From Branchiostoma lanceolatum (lineage: Eukaryota; Chordata; Leptocardii; Amphioxiformes; Branchiostomatidae), in NCBI RefSeq assembly GCF_035083965.1, contig NC_089732.1, forward strand, positions 7,503,383 through 7,567,382: 64,000 nt of DNA. Direction: 5' to 3'. Made by a program: the position numbers and the translations under genes. The notes under the pieces were generated by a model. The model did not search any database. It saw only the letters and a list, made by a program, of their open reading frames with translations, and was not told the DNA's origin. Positions 1-10,263 of the stretch are shown here, in pieces. Each line of letters opens with the position of its first letter. Positions within the stretch are counted from its first letter, which is position 1.

Positions 1-89
1 TGTACTAAATATCAATTTGACAAACCTCCGCAAGGCGTCTCTTTTGCAAACTGCGCGTATATATTACGCATACTGGGCCATGGTCTCTA

Positions 90-460
90 TTCTCTAGCAA
101 ACTCATTATCTCCATGAAAAATGGAGATATAGTTTTGGGTGTGTCTGTGTGTGTGTTTGTTTGTCTGTTTGTGTTTCCGTACTACTGTAGTCACCATAAC
201 TCAGGAACCTCTTGATGGATTACGATGATATTTGGTATGTGGGCAGGTGTTGTGAAGCCGAAGTTAAAGGTCGATTTTGGGCTCCATGGTATGTGACCTT
301 GGTACTGGAGCAAAACTTCCATTTTTGTATCTTTTGACCTGGACGTGCTATGGTCTTGATTTTCGGGTGGCTGATAGCTTGTGATGTAATAAAGAAGTAA
401 TGTAGGTTTGGGCCCCCTAGCAGCTTGCTCTGGAACTGCAGGGACGTTATTCTGAACATC
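90..460 (+). repeat. Dispersed repeat family A, copy 1
   Basis: The block begins with a small hairpin (CTCCAT, loop, ATGGAG), continues with a GT-rich stretch, then text resembling 'aactcaggaacctcttgatgg', and ends near 'gggccccctagc'. Related text occurs inverted at about 32640-32760 and 41925-42175, and a diverged version fills the first part of the tandem units at 60.3-64 kb. No coding potential was recognised. It is a dispersed, probably non-autonomous repeat. Its class is not determined, and the boundaries are approximate. Confidence 0.65.
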
Positions 461-539
461 GTCTAGGGAGAATAACGGAACAAAGGAACGACAGATTTCT
501 ATGGTATTTAGTATGCAGGTAGCTTAGACAGAGATGTAG

Positions 540-765
540 ATAATGATGTGCAAATTATGCTAATTGGGACTTAATTTGCATAACTAATAAGGGAAATCTA
601 TATTTGCAGTGTTTTCCATTATAAGACTCAAATGCATGTAACATATGTAGTTTATGGCAAGTATGACATCAACAGATACCAATTATGCAAATAAATTCCT
701 AATTTGCATGATAAAAGCAAAAGCACCATAATTCATCTGAGTGGAAAATGATAGGACTGTCAATA
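540..765 (+). repeat. Degenerate relative of the 127-bp array unit
   Basis: AT-rich block containing 'attatgctaatt', 'taatttgcataac' and 'taatttgcatgat'. These resemble the core of the 127-bp unit tandemly repeated at 5.3-6.3 kb. It looks like diverged dispersed copies of the same family. Nothing coding was seen between 765 and about 1190. Confidence 0.45.
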
Positions 766-1189
766 TTGCAACATGTATAAGTTAGACAAAGGTGTTTATG
801 ACCAAGCATATATCATGTAAATGTGTACGTCGTTTGCATAAACAGGATAGTTCATGGAGATATGAGGTCTACGAACTCTTGTTTACATGGTTACGGTGCA
901 GGAAAGCGGAAATATGTACACAAATGAAAACACTGCTTCTTCATCTTCATAAAATTTACTTCCTGTGGCCCAAGCCTGAAATAACTCCATCTGTCTAAAA
1001 ACTAGACACGCATGCCTCTTTATCTTAGAAATAGAAAACCCTACCCCCATTTAGAACTATAAGAAATTATGTGTAACCGAGAATACTGCAGGCGTTTCAA
1101 CTGGTTTTATAGAGTATGATTATGTATGTATGTATGCAAGTGGGGCAGACCGTTTAAACATCTGGGAACTGCCTCGTGTATCTGACACT

Positions 1190-1372
1190 CATACCAGATC
1201 ATACCATAGCGCAAGAAGTCGTGAATCGAGGACACGCATACAATATCACATTCCCAGGGCTTACAGTAGCTTCCATCGAACGAGTGAACTCAACATCAAC
1301 AACCAGTGTTGCCATCGTCAGTCCGAGAGTTGTCGTCGAAGCTGAAGGATCCTAAAGAGTTACAGCATTACG
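1190..1372 (+). other. Possible 5' non-coding exon of the 2389-4014 gene
   Basis: Non-repetitive, moderately GC sequence ending in a good donor (CG|GTAAGA at 1372/1373). A plausible acceptor lies at 2371-2372 (CTCAG), 16 bp before the chosen ATG of the downstream gene, so a 5' UTR intron of about 1 kb is likely. The 5' limit is unknown. This is inference from splice signals only and would be settled by cDNA. Confidence 0.35.
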
Positions 1373-1577
1373 GTAAGACAATTTTTTTTATTTTGGCGTA
1401 GCAGATAGGATAGATGACGTATTGTATTCAGACCAGATGTTGATGGCACTCAGGTCACCACTTCCCGTCTATGTACAATGTAGTCTCCAGCCAGCCCCCG
1501 ACGTTGATCCGCAGCATATTCCAAGATTTCTGCGGCCCTAACGCTGGCTAGATGTATAATTTGAGTATACGCAGTCT

Positions 1578-1738
1578 TACCCTGGAATCCAGAGCACTTG
1601 TACCGGCTCGCGCCGCCGAGCTTTCCCCGGGCCTACCCTTCCGCTGGCCCCGAAAACCTCCCCCGGGCCCCACTCTACGCTAGCCCACCAGCTCCGCCAG
1701 CCGTTCGGGCCGGTACAAGTGCTCTGGATTCCAGGGTA
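1578..1738. mobile_element. 161-bp GC-rich MITE with 30-bp perfect TIRs
   Basis: Perfect 30-bp terminal inverted repeats start TACCCTGGAATCC and end GGATTCCAGGGTA. The flanks carry a 9-bp direct repeat, ACGCAGTCT, at 1569-1577 and 1739-1747, as expected for a target-site duplication. The interior is GC-rich and non-coding. The 9-bp duplication with fairly long TIRs is most like Mutator-type elements, but the superfamily is inference. It sits in the probable 5' UTR intron of the next gene. Confidence 0.8.
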
Positions 1739-2388
1739 ACGCAGTCTACGGTACGTGGGAATGTGACTAGAACCCTCCCCCTAATCAGAGGATTTGAGAC
1801 CAGCTTGTAACACTAAGCCACGCCCAGTCATGATGATTGTGTAGCCAAAGGCGGAGCAGAAAACTGGTGTTGTTGTTTAGCTAAGCGTGAAAAGTTGTTT
1901 ACTGCCGACCTAACCGTTAGATAATTTCCTGGGCACTTGCATACTACCAGCTTGAGTTTGAGTACTGTAGTATTAAATGCCAATATACACATGACAATGC
2001 TAAATTTCAGCAGTTATTCAAGCAACGGCTATCATAACACATGTAATAAGACAACAAGGAGAAATATCATGCAGCTGCGATGAAAACTTGTCTTGTGTAC
2101 TGAGAAGAATATGATTGATTATACTCCATGAACTACTTGTAGTCCTTGAACACAGCCCAGGAACAACACAGCACATACATCTGCTCTCCAGTGTGCATAT
2201 GGTTTACTTCTACTGAAAAAATGATCGGATGGAACCATTCTAATTCCTATGGCAAAGCTTGGGTACAAATACTCCTGAAGTCGTGCAAGTTTGTTCAAGA
2301 CCCTCGTGCAAGGGCAGTGGAATCTCTCGCACTTGTATCAATACTGACCACACACCTTTTGATGTACCTCAGATACGTCACAGTAACC

Positions 2389-2526
2389 ATGGAGACAGGA
2401 AAGTCCGGATTCAAGCACCAGCCGGCTAAGATCGCCATGATCGTGGGCGCCTGGCTCACCTTCATCGTCATGGTCACGTTCAACGCCATATCAGCCAGCG
2501 GAACCAACAAAGGTACACATGCGTCA

Positions 2527-2573
<47 letters not shown>

Positions 2574-4014
2574 CATGATATTGGGACTTAAATGCTGTAA
2601 TTTGTATATCTTTTTTCTCTTATCTGACCCTTACCTCTTCCCTCATGACCTCAATAAAAAGCGGCCTACATTCATCTCCAAGCAGATCTAACGGGAAACT
2701 TCTTCTGCCAGTAGTTGGATACGGTCTCTGCAACCGTTAGATCTGCTTAGAGATTAGGCCTACATATGTCGATTTGAGCTTCTTATGAATAAACAAAGGT
2801 TCAAACAAACAAGCAAGTCAACCAAACAATGTACAAGCTAAAATCAAGTCAGCTTGGCAGTACAATACTGAAATGTAGTATAGTACTGAATTGCTTTGAT
2901 TACCGCAAGTTTTCCGGGACTTCGAATTCTCTACTCCTCGTTGCGCGCACATACGACTGGCAGGTCTGGAGATACTCAGAACCTCAGAACTCCGATCCGA
3001 TCACTGACTTGTCATTTACGTACTGGTCTCATATACGAGGGCTCGTAGGAGTAAAGGATCCCCTGAAAACTAACTAGGATGGGTTTTTTTCTAGCGTGCA
3101 AATGAAGACCTGAATCTATGCTTTCCCATTAACAGGATTAACCTGTCCTGACACCATTTCCTCGTTTTGTTCCACCCGTAGATCTCTTCAACAGCACCCA
3201 GCGTGAGATATCCGACAAATACTACAACGACCTGGTTCCGGCTCCCTGGACATTCTCCATCTGGGGGTTCATCTACACCTGGAACGTGCTGTGGCTCCTC
3301 TACGTCACAAGCACCATCTTCCGCAAGACTGAGGAAGGCTACGTGTACATCGTGTCCGACCTGCTGCCCTGGTACTTCTTCGCCGCCTGGTACCTCAACA
3401 ACATCTGCAACATCGCCTGGCTCTTCGTTTTCGATGGTGAATATCTCGTAGCTTCTGCCTGCGTCATTGCTCTCATTCCCTTCACTCTCTATGTCTGCCT
3501 GTTCGCTTCCTATCGTCAGGTGGACAAACGCGGCGTGTGGCTGACGGAGAACCTTCCGTGGGACCTGTGGCTCACCCGCGCGTTTGTCCACAACGGCCTA
3601 GCCATCTATGCCACCTGGACAACCATCGCTACCCTCCTCAACCTCGGCATCGCTCTCATCCATACCGGCGGCTTCGACAACTCTGACGTCGTCACCGGTT
3701 TACTCGCTGTCCTTCTGGTCGAAGTTTTCGTCTGGTATGTCCTTGAGAACTTCGTCCTTGACCGCTACTGTCGCTACAACTTGATCGTCTGGGTTGTGGT
3801 GATCGTGGCTCTCACAGGCAGCCTGGTGAAACACTGGGGTCCTCAGAAGCGGAACAGCATCTTTACCGCTATCCTTATAGGCTTGACCGCTTTCCTGTAC
3901 GTTATCCGCCTCTGTCTTGTTGTGTACCGCCACCTCAATAAGCCTCTGTATAAGATGTTTGTTCTACCGACTTCAGAAGAGGTTAAGAATAGCGGCACCT
4001 TTAACATGGCTTAG
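2389..4014 (+). CDS. Multi-pass membrane protein, TspO-like Trp-rich family
   Basis: Two coding exons, 2389-2512 and 3182-4014, join in phase (G|AT) to give about 318 residues. The start at 2389 is in an ACCATGG context and lies just after a plausible acceptor; an in-frame ATG at 2362 would lie before that acceptor. The protein has an N-terminal hydrophobic helix (about residues 16-35), a luminal or extracellular loop with an NST sequon, the motif PAPWTFSIWGFIY (about 61-73), and about seven further hydrophobic segments rich in Trp, Leu and Val. It ends in a short polar tail. Trp-rich PxxWTFSIWGxIY motifs are known from TspO-like sensory proteins and from an uncharacterised family of animal multi-pass proteins. 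A ligand-binding or transport role is only inference. Almost all of the protein is in a single exon. An (AATC)n tract opens the intron. Confidence 0.85.
2531..2571 (+). repeat. (CAAT)n microsatellite
   Basis: About ten copies of a CAAT/AATC tetramer lie just inside the intron of the TspO-like gene. The rest of that intron (2572-3181) holds nothing recognised, apart from an 'accgttagatctgctta' segment near 2735 that is complementary to one near 2683, a weak foldback. Confidence 0.9.
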
Positions 4015-4637
4015 GTTTACTTGTCCAATTTTCAATGCTGGCAAGAAGTCTTTTTAAGAACTGTTTTTATCTTCTCATCTTTCCCGAATCTAACTTCAGG
4101 TGATATAATCCGAAAGGGGTGACCTGTGTTAAAAACTTTAATGACTTGAGATCGAGAAAGATTTAGGAAAGTGACAAGACATTTCATTGGACGGTGCCTT
4201 TCGTTTTATAGGAAAGTTACATGCTTTAGTTCGTCTAATTTCCTTCTACACCTTTATCAACAAGATTAATACAATATTAACATGTGTTAATTACCTGGCA
4301 TTCTTTGTATACACGTGCTTGACAGAATGTTGTCGCTAGCCTAAAGAATGGCCTAAATCATCTACATAAACAATTTTTACAATCTTTAATGATTTCATAG
4401 TATGTGGACTTACATGTATAATCTTCCCATGGATTTATCTTCCCAGTATATTTATCTTCCTAGTGTATTTCATAATCTTGTCATTTTACGTTAAGTTTTC
4501 CAATTATCTAGCTCTCTATATACACATTGTAAAAAAAAAAAATATATATATATATATATAAGGTGCATTAGTTTGTATCAATGTATTTCAGTAGATAACG
4601 CAAGCTTCAGTTGGTACTTTTTGTATTGAAGTTCGGC

Positions 4638-4643
4638 AATAAA
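4638..4643 (+). terminator. Polyadenylation signal of the TspO-like gene
   Basis: AATAAA lies about 620 bp after the stop codon. It is the first canonical signal downstream, and T-rich sequence follows. The 3' UTR from 4015 contains an A/TA-rich tract at 4531-4560. Confidence 0.6.
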
Positions 4644-4699
4644 CATTGAGTTCCATGTATATCATTTGACTGCGTGCTGGGTTTTATTCTTCAATACTA

Positions 4700-5290
4700 G
4701 TACACTACTTAATGCCACAGTGTCAAGATACAATCAAAAGAAAGATAGGGATGTCGTTTTTTACACGGTATTGTACATCAGTTTTGAAAAAGACTCTTGA
4801 TATTACCCAGCTATATTGCTGTACTTTGATGATAAACATCGATAACAAATCCCCAGGGCACTATATCAGTATCACTCCATAACAAACTCAACAAGCAAAC
4901 GACATAAGTTCAGTGTATGTATTGAGATCTGCATATGAGTATACAAAGAAACATACTGATAGAGAAATACACAGGGATTTGCAATTGCATGCTAGTGCGA
5001 CAAATGATATATAAAAGTGGGATCATTCATCTTCCACTGTCTCGAAAAAAGAAGCCGAACCCAGTAAGTTAGAACTTAGTGTCAGTAGTTAAGACTAGAG
5101 TAGGCATATGTTATATTTATATTCCCCTTCCAGTGGGAAGGGGGATATACTGTTTTTGCTTGCCTGTTCTTCTTCTTCTTCTTCTTCTTCTTTCTTCTTC
5201 TTCTTCTTCTTCTGCCAAAAACCAAGTAGATGTGTGGTGGTAGCTGTACTAATGGTATTGCAGAAAGTTATATGTACCTTATGTTACATG
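4700..5290. other. Intergenic stretch with a TTC tract
   Basis: No gene was recognised. A pyrimidine tract of TTC repeats lies at about 5168-5212. It is preceded by 'ccccttccagtgggaaggggg' (about 5126-5146), an imperfect foldback that looks like the left edge of the repeat block containing the 127-bp array. A similar 'gggaggggaatatcctg' lies at the right edge near 6338. Confidence 0.5.
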
Positions 5291-5293
5291 GTA

Positions 5294-6335
5294 CGGATGT
5301 TATATTTGAGATGTAGGTACCTATAGGAAAGGTGAATACACCTGACAATGAATTATGCTAATGAGGACCTAATTTGCATAATTTATGCAGAAACTTGTAT
5401 TTCCCTTACCGTAAAAGCTGCAGATGTCATCTTTGAGATGTAGGTACCTTTAGGAAAGGTGAACACACCTGGACATGAATTATGCTAATGAGGAGCTCAT
5501 TTGCATAATTTATGCATAAACTTGTATTTCCCTTACCATAAAAGCTGCATATGTCATATTTGGTATGTAGGTACCTTTAGGAAAGGTGAACACACCTGAC
5601 CATGAATTATGCTAATGAGGACCTCATTTGCATAATTTATGCATAAACTTGTATTTCCCCTACCGTAAAAGCTGCGAATGTCATATTTGAGATGTAGGTA
5701 CCTTTAGGAAAGGTGAACACACCTGGCAATGAATTATGCTAATGAGAACCTCATTTGCATAATTTATGCATAAACTTGCATTTCCCTTACCATAAAAGCT
5801 GCGGATGTCATCTTTAAGATATAGGTACCTTTAGGAAAGGTGGATAAACCTGGACATGAATTATGCTAATGAGGACCTCATTTGCATAATTTATGCAGAA
5901 ACTTGTTTTTCCCTTACCGTAAGAGCTGCAGATGTCATACTTGAGATGTAGGTACTTTTAGGAAAGGTGAACACACCTGGCCATGAATTATGCTAATGAG
6001 GACCTCATTTGCATAATTTATTCATAAACTTGTATTTCCCCTACCGTAAAAGCTACGGATGTCATATCTGTGATGTAGTTACCATTAGGCAAGTTCAGAA
6101 AATCTGGCCATGAATTATGTTAATGAGGGCCTCGTTTGCATAATTTATGCATAAACTTGAATTTTCCTTACCGTAAAAGCTACGGATGTCATATTTGAGT
6201 TGTAGGTACCTTTAGGAAAGGTGAATACACCTGACCATAAATTATGCTAATGCAGACCTCTCTTGCATAATTTATGCAGACACTTCATAATACCCTTACA
6301 GTCAATGCTAAGGATGTCATATTTGAGGTGTAGGT
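5294..6335 (+). repeat. 127-bp tandem array, eight register-perfect units
   Basis: Landmark GAATTATGCTAATG recurs at 5350, 5477, 5604, 5731, 5858, 5985, 6112 and (as AAATTATG) 6239, exactly 127 bp apart each time. Units differ only by substitutions. Each carries TATGCTAATG, TTTGCATAATTTAT and GTAGGTA...AGGAAAGGTG blocks. The octamer ATTTGCAT is intact in the first six units. It does not code in any frame that I can follow and looks like a small satellite. Diverged single copies occur at about 540-765 and 33860-33910. Confidence 0.92.
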
Positions 6336-6416
6336 AATGGGAGGGGAATATCCTGCATTTTCCTGAAAATGTTGCCATTCTAGTGTTCATTATTGTCTGT
6401 CCGTCCACTCCGTGCT

Positions 6417-6539
6417 ACATGTACATGTACATGTACATGTACATGTACATGTACATGTACATGTACATGTACATGTACATGTACATGTACATGTACATGT
6501 ACATGTACATGTACATGTACATGTACATGTACATGTACT
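6417..6539. repeat. (ACATGT)n microsatellite
   Basis: About 20 uninterrupted copies of the hexamer ACATGT. The hexamer is its own reverse complement, so the tract is identical on both strands and could extrude as a cruciform. Open frames through it (Met-Tyr or Val-His repeats) are composition artefacts. Just after it, 'gcaattagcctacgggcagg' (from 6540) resembles a sequence at about 11312-11345 that looks like a retrotransposon 3' tail. Confidence 0.95.
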
Positions 6540-6579
6540 TGCAATTAGCCTACGGGCAGGAATTTGCAATATACTTTCT

Positions 6580-9100
6580 ATAAAGCTGTATGCATATTTG
6601 TCAAAATCTGTCCTTTCAGATGTACATAGGTCTTATACATTTACTTTCTCATTTCAATTGCAACAAAGTAATATATGAGTAAAAACTCTGTCATTCTATT
6701 TAGACAAAAATCTGGAGTATGTACATTTTATCAATTACAATTGCAACACATTTATACAATGAAAACCAACATAGCACAGCTGATATCAGTTCAGTACAAA
6801 CCACAGGCAAAGAAAGTCACATGTACCAAGTTGGCTACGCTGCATTTGTACAAGATATGCTAACAACCGGTAACCACACGTACGACTGTCAGGTCAAAGT
6901 TCATGGACACGGACTGTGTACATAGGGTGTACTCAGGGTCAACACACAAAGAAAACCACTAACACAGAATCTTAACCGGTCAGTAGTCTTTAAAGATTAA
7001 AGACTGCTGATCAGTTCCTCGGGGAGGGGTGTGGAGTTAGGCTTTAGGTTTCACAAGGTTTCACATTCTTTAACATTCAATGGACAATTCTACTGTCAAC
7101 AGGTAATAGAAATTCATCTGTCAGAATACCCGAATCAGCCACATTGATACTACTAATTGAAAGCAGATTTGTTAAACTTCCCATGTAGAAGCTGCACGGT
7201 TGAAAACACATTGTTGCTACTGACGAGAGGTCACATTACCGTGACTACGGTTCAACAGCTGACTGATGAGGAAGTCACGAAAATAGTTGAAAGTCAAAAC
7301 TCATTAGTCTGTATGATTTGATATCCGGGGAGTCCCCGGGTTTCAGGATTTTGGTGGGGGTGGGTCATGAGAAATGTGCCGGAAGCCAGCGGCATTGTGT
7401 TGAGAGCTTCGCCGTTGGAGGGTAATTTCTGAGACCAACGGCTAGAATTTACAAGCAATATCAGTAATGAGTAACTACGCACGCGCGCGCACACACACAT
7501 ACACACACACAAAACTTAACAACGACCGATTAGGCCCATCCAGTTGTTTGTTCCTCAGAAAGAACAAATGTAAATATTTACCCGTCGCGGCACAAGACGT
7601 TCTACATGTTGCTTTAGGTTATGCAGTGATTTCCTTGCCGGGGGTATTCTGGAAAACACCTGACGTTAACGGCAAACAACGCTAGTCGGGAAGGCGCAGT
7701 CGTTCTGGTGACGTTTAACAATAACATTCTCTGTCCGCAAGAAATTGTTCGACATTTTTTAGAAATCTCAGAAATGGGTGTAAAATGACGTTTTAACAAC
7801 TTCACATGTACGGAATTGTTCCAAATCTTAACGCCTTACCTACACTTATTACTATAAATATCCATCCCTTGATCTGAACCTTGAAATTAATCTGACAAAT
7901 AACATCTAAAACTCGCAGTCAGTTTTATGTATATATGTTTAGCTGAAAGCCAAGGCCTCACATCCCAACCTCAAAACAAGTACTAGTCGTATCTTATGTT
8001 TACTTGTCGCCTTTTTGGATCTAATTAATCACTCCAGGTTTTTAACATGTTCTGATTCCCGACATTTGGCATGGGAAGGGTTTCGGTGATAACCGGAAAC
8101 CTGATACGAGTGTTGACGTGACTTCCCGTGAAGTTCCGTGAAGTTTCGCACGTTCACCGGCCAGTCAGCACATCCACGCGCAAGGCATGCCGGGTAATAC
8201 ACAGGACATTATGTAACAACGTTACAACGAGTTCGTTTAATACATTGCTACTTTTTTTCTTGTCACAATTGTTAATGTGTAGTCCACGTATGTCTTACCT
8301 ACCCTTGTCTGTTCTGTAGGGTCTAGTCAATACAATTCAAGAAAACCCCCTGAGATAGTAATGGTTCGTCCCCAGCCAAACGTTCAATGTCACGTTTAAT
8401 AGTACAGCGGGTTAAAGACCTGTAGGTTAACAACAACGAGATAGGTACTACCTGGCCTAGTCCATTTTGAACAGTTCGATGCTTGCATTAAACGATCGTT
8501 TTACCGAACATCTTAGCCCTCAGTATTCAAAGTATTCAAACGTATTCAAACGTATTACATGTATTCCATATTCACAATTGATGGATCCATTGCTAGCCTC
8601 GGCACCAGACCTTCCTAGGGGGTGCGAATCGTAGAATCGGCAAAATGGGGGATATTGGCAAGTCAGTCCGCGGTAAGGTTAACATTTCCCCCCCTCCAGA
8701 GACTACCAGGCCTGTGGTGACCAAACTCGGCCCATGGCAAATTATTCAATAATAGCTTTCGTGATCTTTCATTGACAGCATAGTTAGTCTGGTCAAGGAG
8801 GTTAAATATCCTATTTTAACCTCCTTGGTCTGGTCGAGACTGATCCGAGGCCACCACAGTTGAAATCTCCACAGTTTCTAACGAGACTCAGTACGAGACC
8901 CCATACATATGCACGTTCAAACAATCTCCCGACATTAGTCTTCGCCATGCAAAGTGTGATAATCACTGACAGTGTTGACAAGAAGGATTTACATACACTA
9001 ATCCGTCAACTCAGCGATTTATCTGAGAGAAATCTTGGGGATCCCCAAACCCAAGCATTCTCAGAAGGCCGGGAATCTTGGAATCGCCCCCTGCGTACCG
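6580..9100. other. Intergenic region with no recognised gene
   Basis: No open frame with splice-consistent exons or family resemblance was found on either strand. It contains a short foldback at about 6983-7011 (CAGTAGTCTTTAA and its near-complement), a CA/GC dinucleotide tract at about 7479-7511, and a 12-bp perfect foldback around 8797-8826 (AAGGAGGTTAAA...TTTTAACCTCCTT). Confidence 0.5.
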
Positions 9101-9149
9101 TCCCAGTAGGGCAGCGTGGTCACATGACGTAACTTCCGGTGTAGCGGGT

Positions 9150-9279
9150 ATTAAGAGACCGCGCCAAGGCGCCTCAGTCAGCCTGAGTGTTCCCTGCCGT
9201 CGGACAGACTTCAAGATCGCGATACAGAAGAACTTTTCTTCTTCATACCTGGCTTCACTGATCTTCAGACGATTTTAAG
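9150..9279 (+). other. Probable 5' non-coding exon of the MACPF gene
   Basis: A relatively GC-rich stretch ends at a strong donor, TTTTAAG|GTAAGT (9279/9280). The first coding exon has its acceptor at 10260-10261, two bases before the ATG, which requires an upstream non-coding exon, and this is the best candidate. The start site is not determined; 'cctcagtcagcctgag' near 9170 is a plausible initiator region. Confidence 0.45.
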
Positions 9280-10263
9280 GTAAGTCAGCGTCTTTTATTG
9301 ATAAAAGCGGATTATTTTAGTTAATCAAACTGTGGTCCTCTATTTAAGTTGATTTGACCCACTTCTAGCACCTCTAAGACTCAACCAATATTCGGGTGGG
9401 TGGTTGTTTTTTGGTACCCATAGATATGGGCTATCCTGTGAGGTCTTCTTAGATGCTTAATCCATTTATCGTATAGATATGATTTTTAGACGAAAATCCG
9501 CCGTTTTGTTTAAGTAACCGGGACGCACTGCGACATTTAGACTGGCCCCTGCTATTAGAGCATAAATCAGGTTTTGAATATTTTACCTATCTTGCGAGTG
9601 GCCACAGACTGATCTGCAGTAATAATACAGAACGAAACATTCAATTGTTTATAACTGACTAGGTGTGATCGGGCGATTCTGCTGTGTTGTTTGTTTGGAG
9701 GCCAGTTCACTTGTAAAAGCTTGACGATGCACAAAGTCCAGTTTTGGCGTCTCGCCGTCGCCACCAGTGCGCATTGTTTCTCTAACGTTTAAGAAATTCT
9801 CGTGAGTCGAAACTGTCTTGGAACAAATAAAGTCACGCACACCGTGGGCTTTGGATTCAACTGGGAATTTTTAATGTTTTCTGCCCACTTCTTGCTTCCG
9901 GTCCGCTTCGGGTTAAAGTAGAGTCACAGAGAAGTTTTTCCTCATGGTGATCTACTTACGAGGACACCAGGAAATGGAGTAAAGGTCAAACTTAGATTGT
10001 CGATAGGGAAGCAATTGAATATGCGACCAGTCCATGAGACAGGAGACAATAGATACGTTTGGGAAAACAAGTCGCATTGTTTGGATGACTTCCAAGATGA
10101 TCGTGAAACCCCAAGTTGACAGAAGGAACCAGTTACTTGCGGGGATCAGCACTGAAAACCATTGTTATACAGAATACTTAGTTATAACGCTAGATGTTGT
10201 ACAATAACTACTTATACAGCAAGCTCTTAAAAATGTAATGACACATTTTTGTTTCCTGTAGAC

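Noticed and set aside
2362-2391. Upstream in-frame ATG for the TspO-like protein
   Set aside because: It precedes a plausible acceptor at 2371-2372, and the downstream ATG has a better ACCATGG context.
3091-3933. Minus-strand ORFs opposite the TspO-like gene
   Set aside because: Shadows of the GC-rich coding exon; no domain resemblance.
5294-6335. CRISPR-like array
   Set aside because: The whole 127-bp unit is repeated with no unique spacers, and the genome is animal.
6383-6678. Long open frames of Tyr-Met and Val-His repeats
   Set aside because: They are translations of the (ACATGT)n tract and have no homology or splice context.
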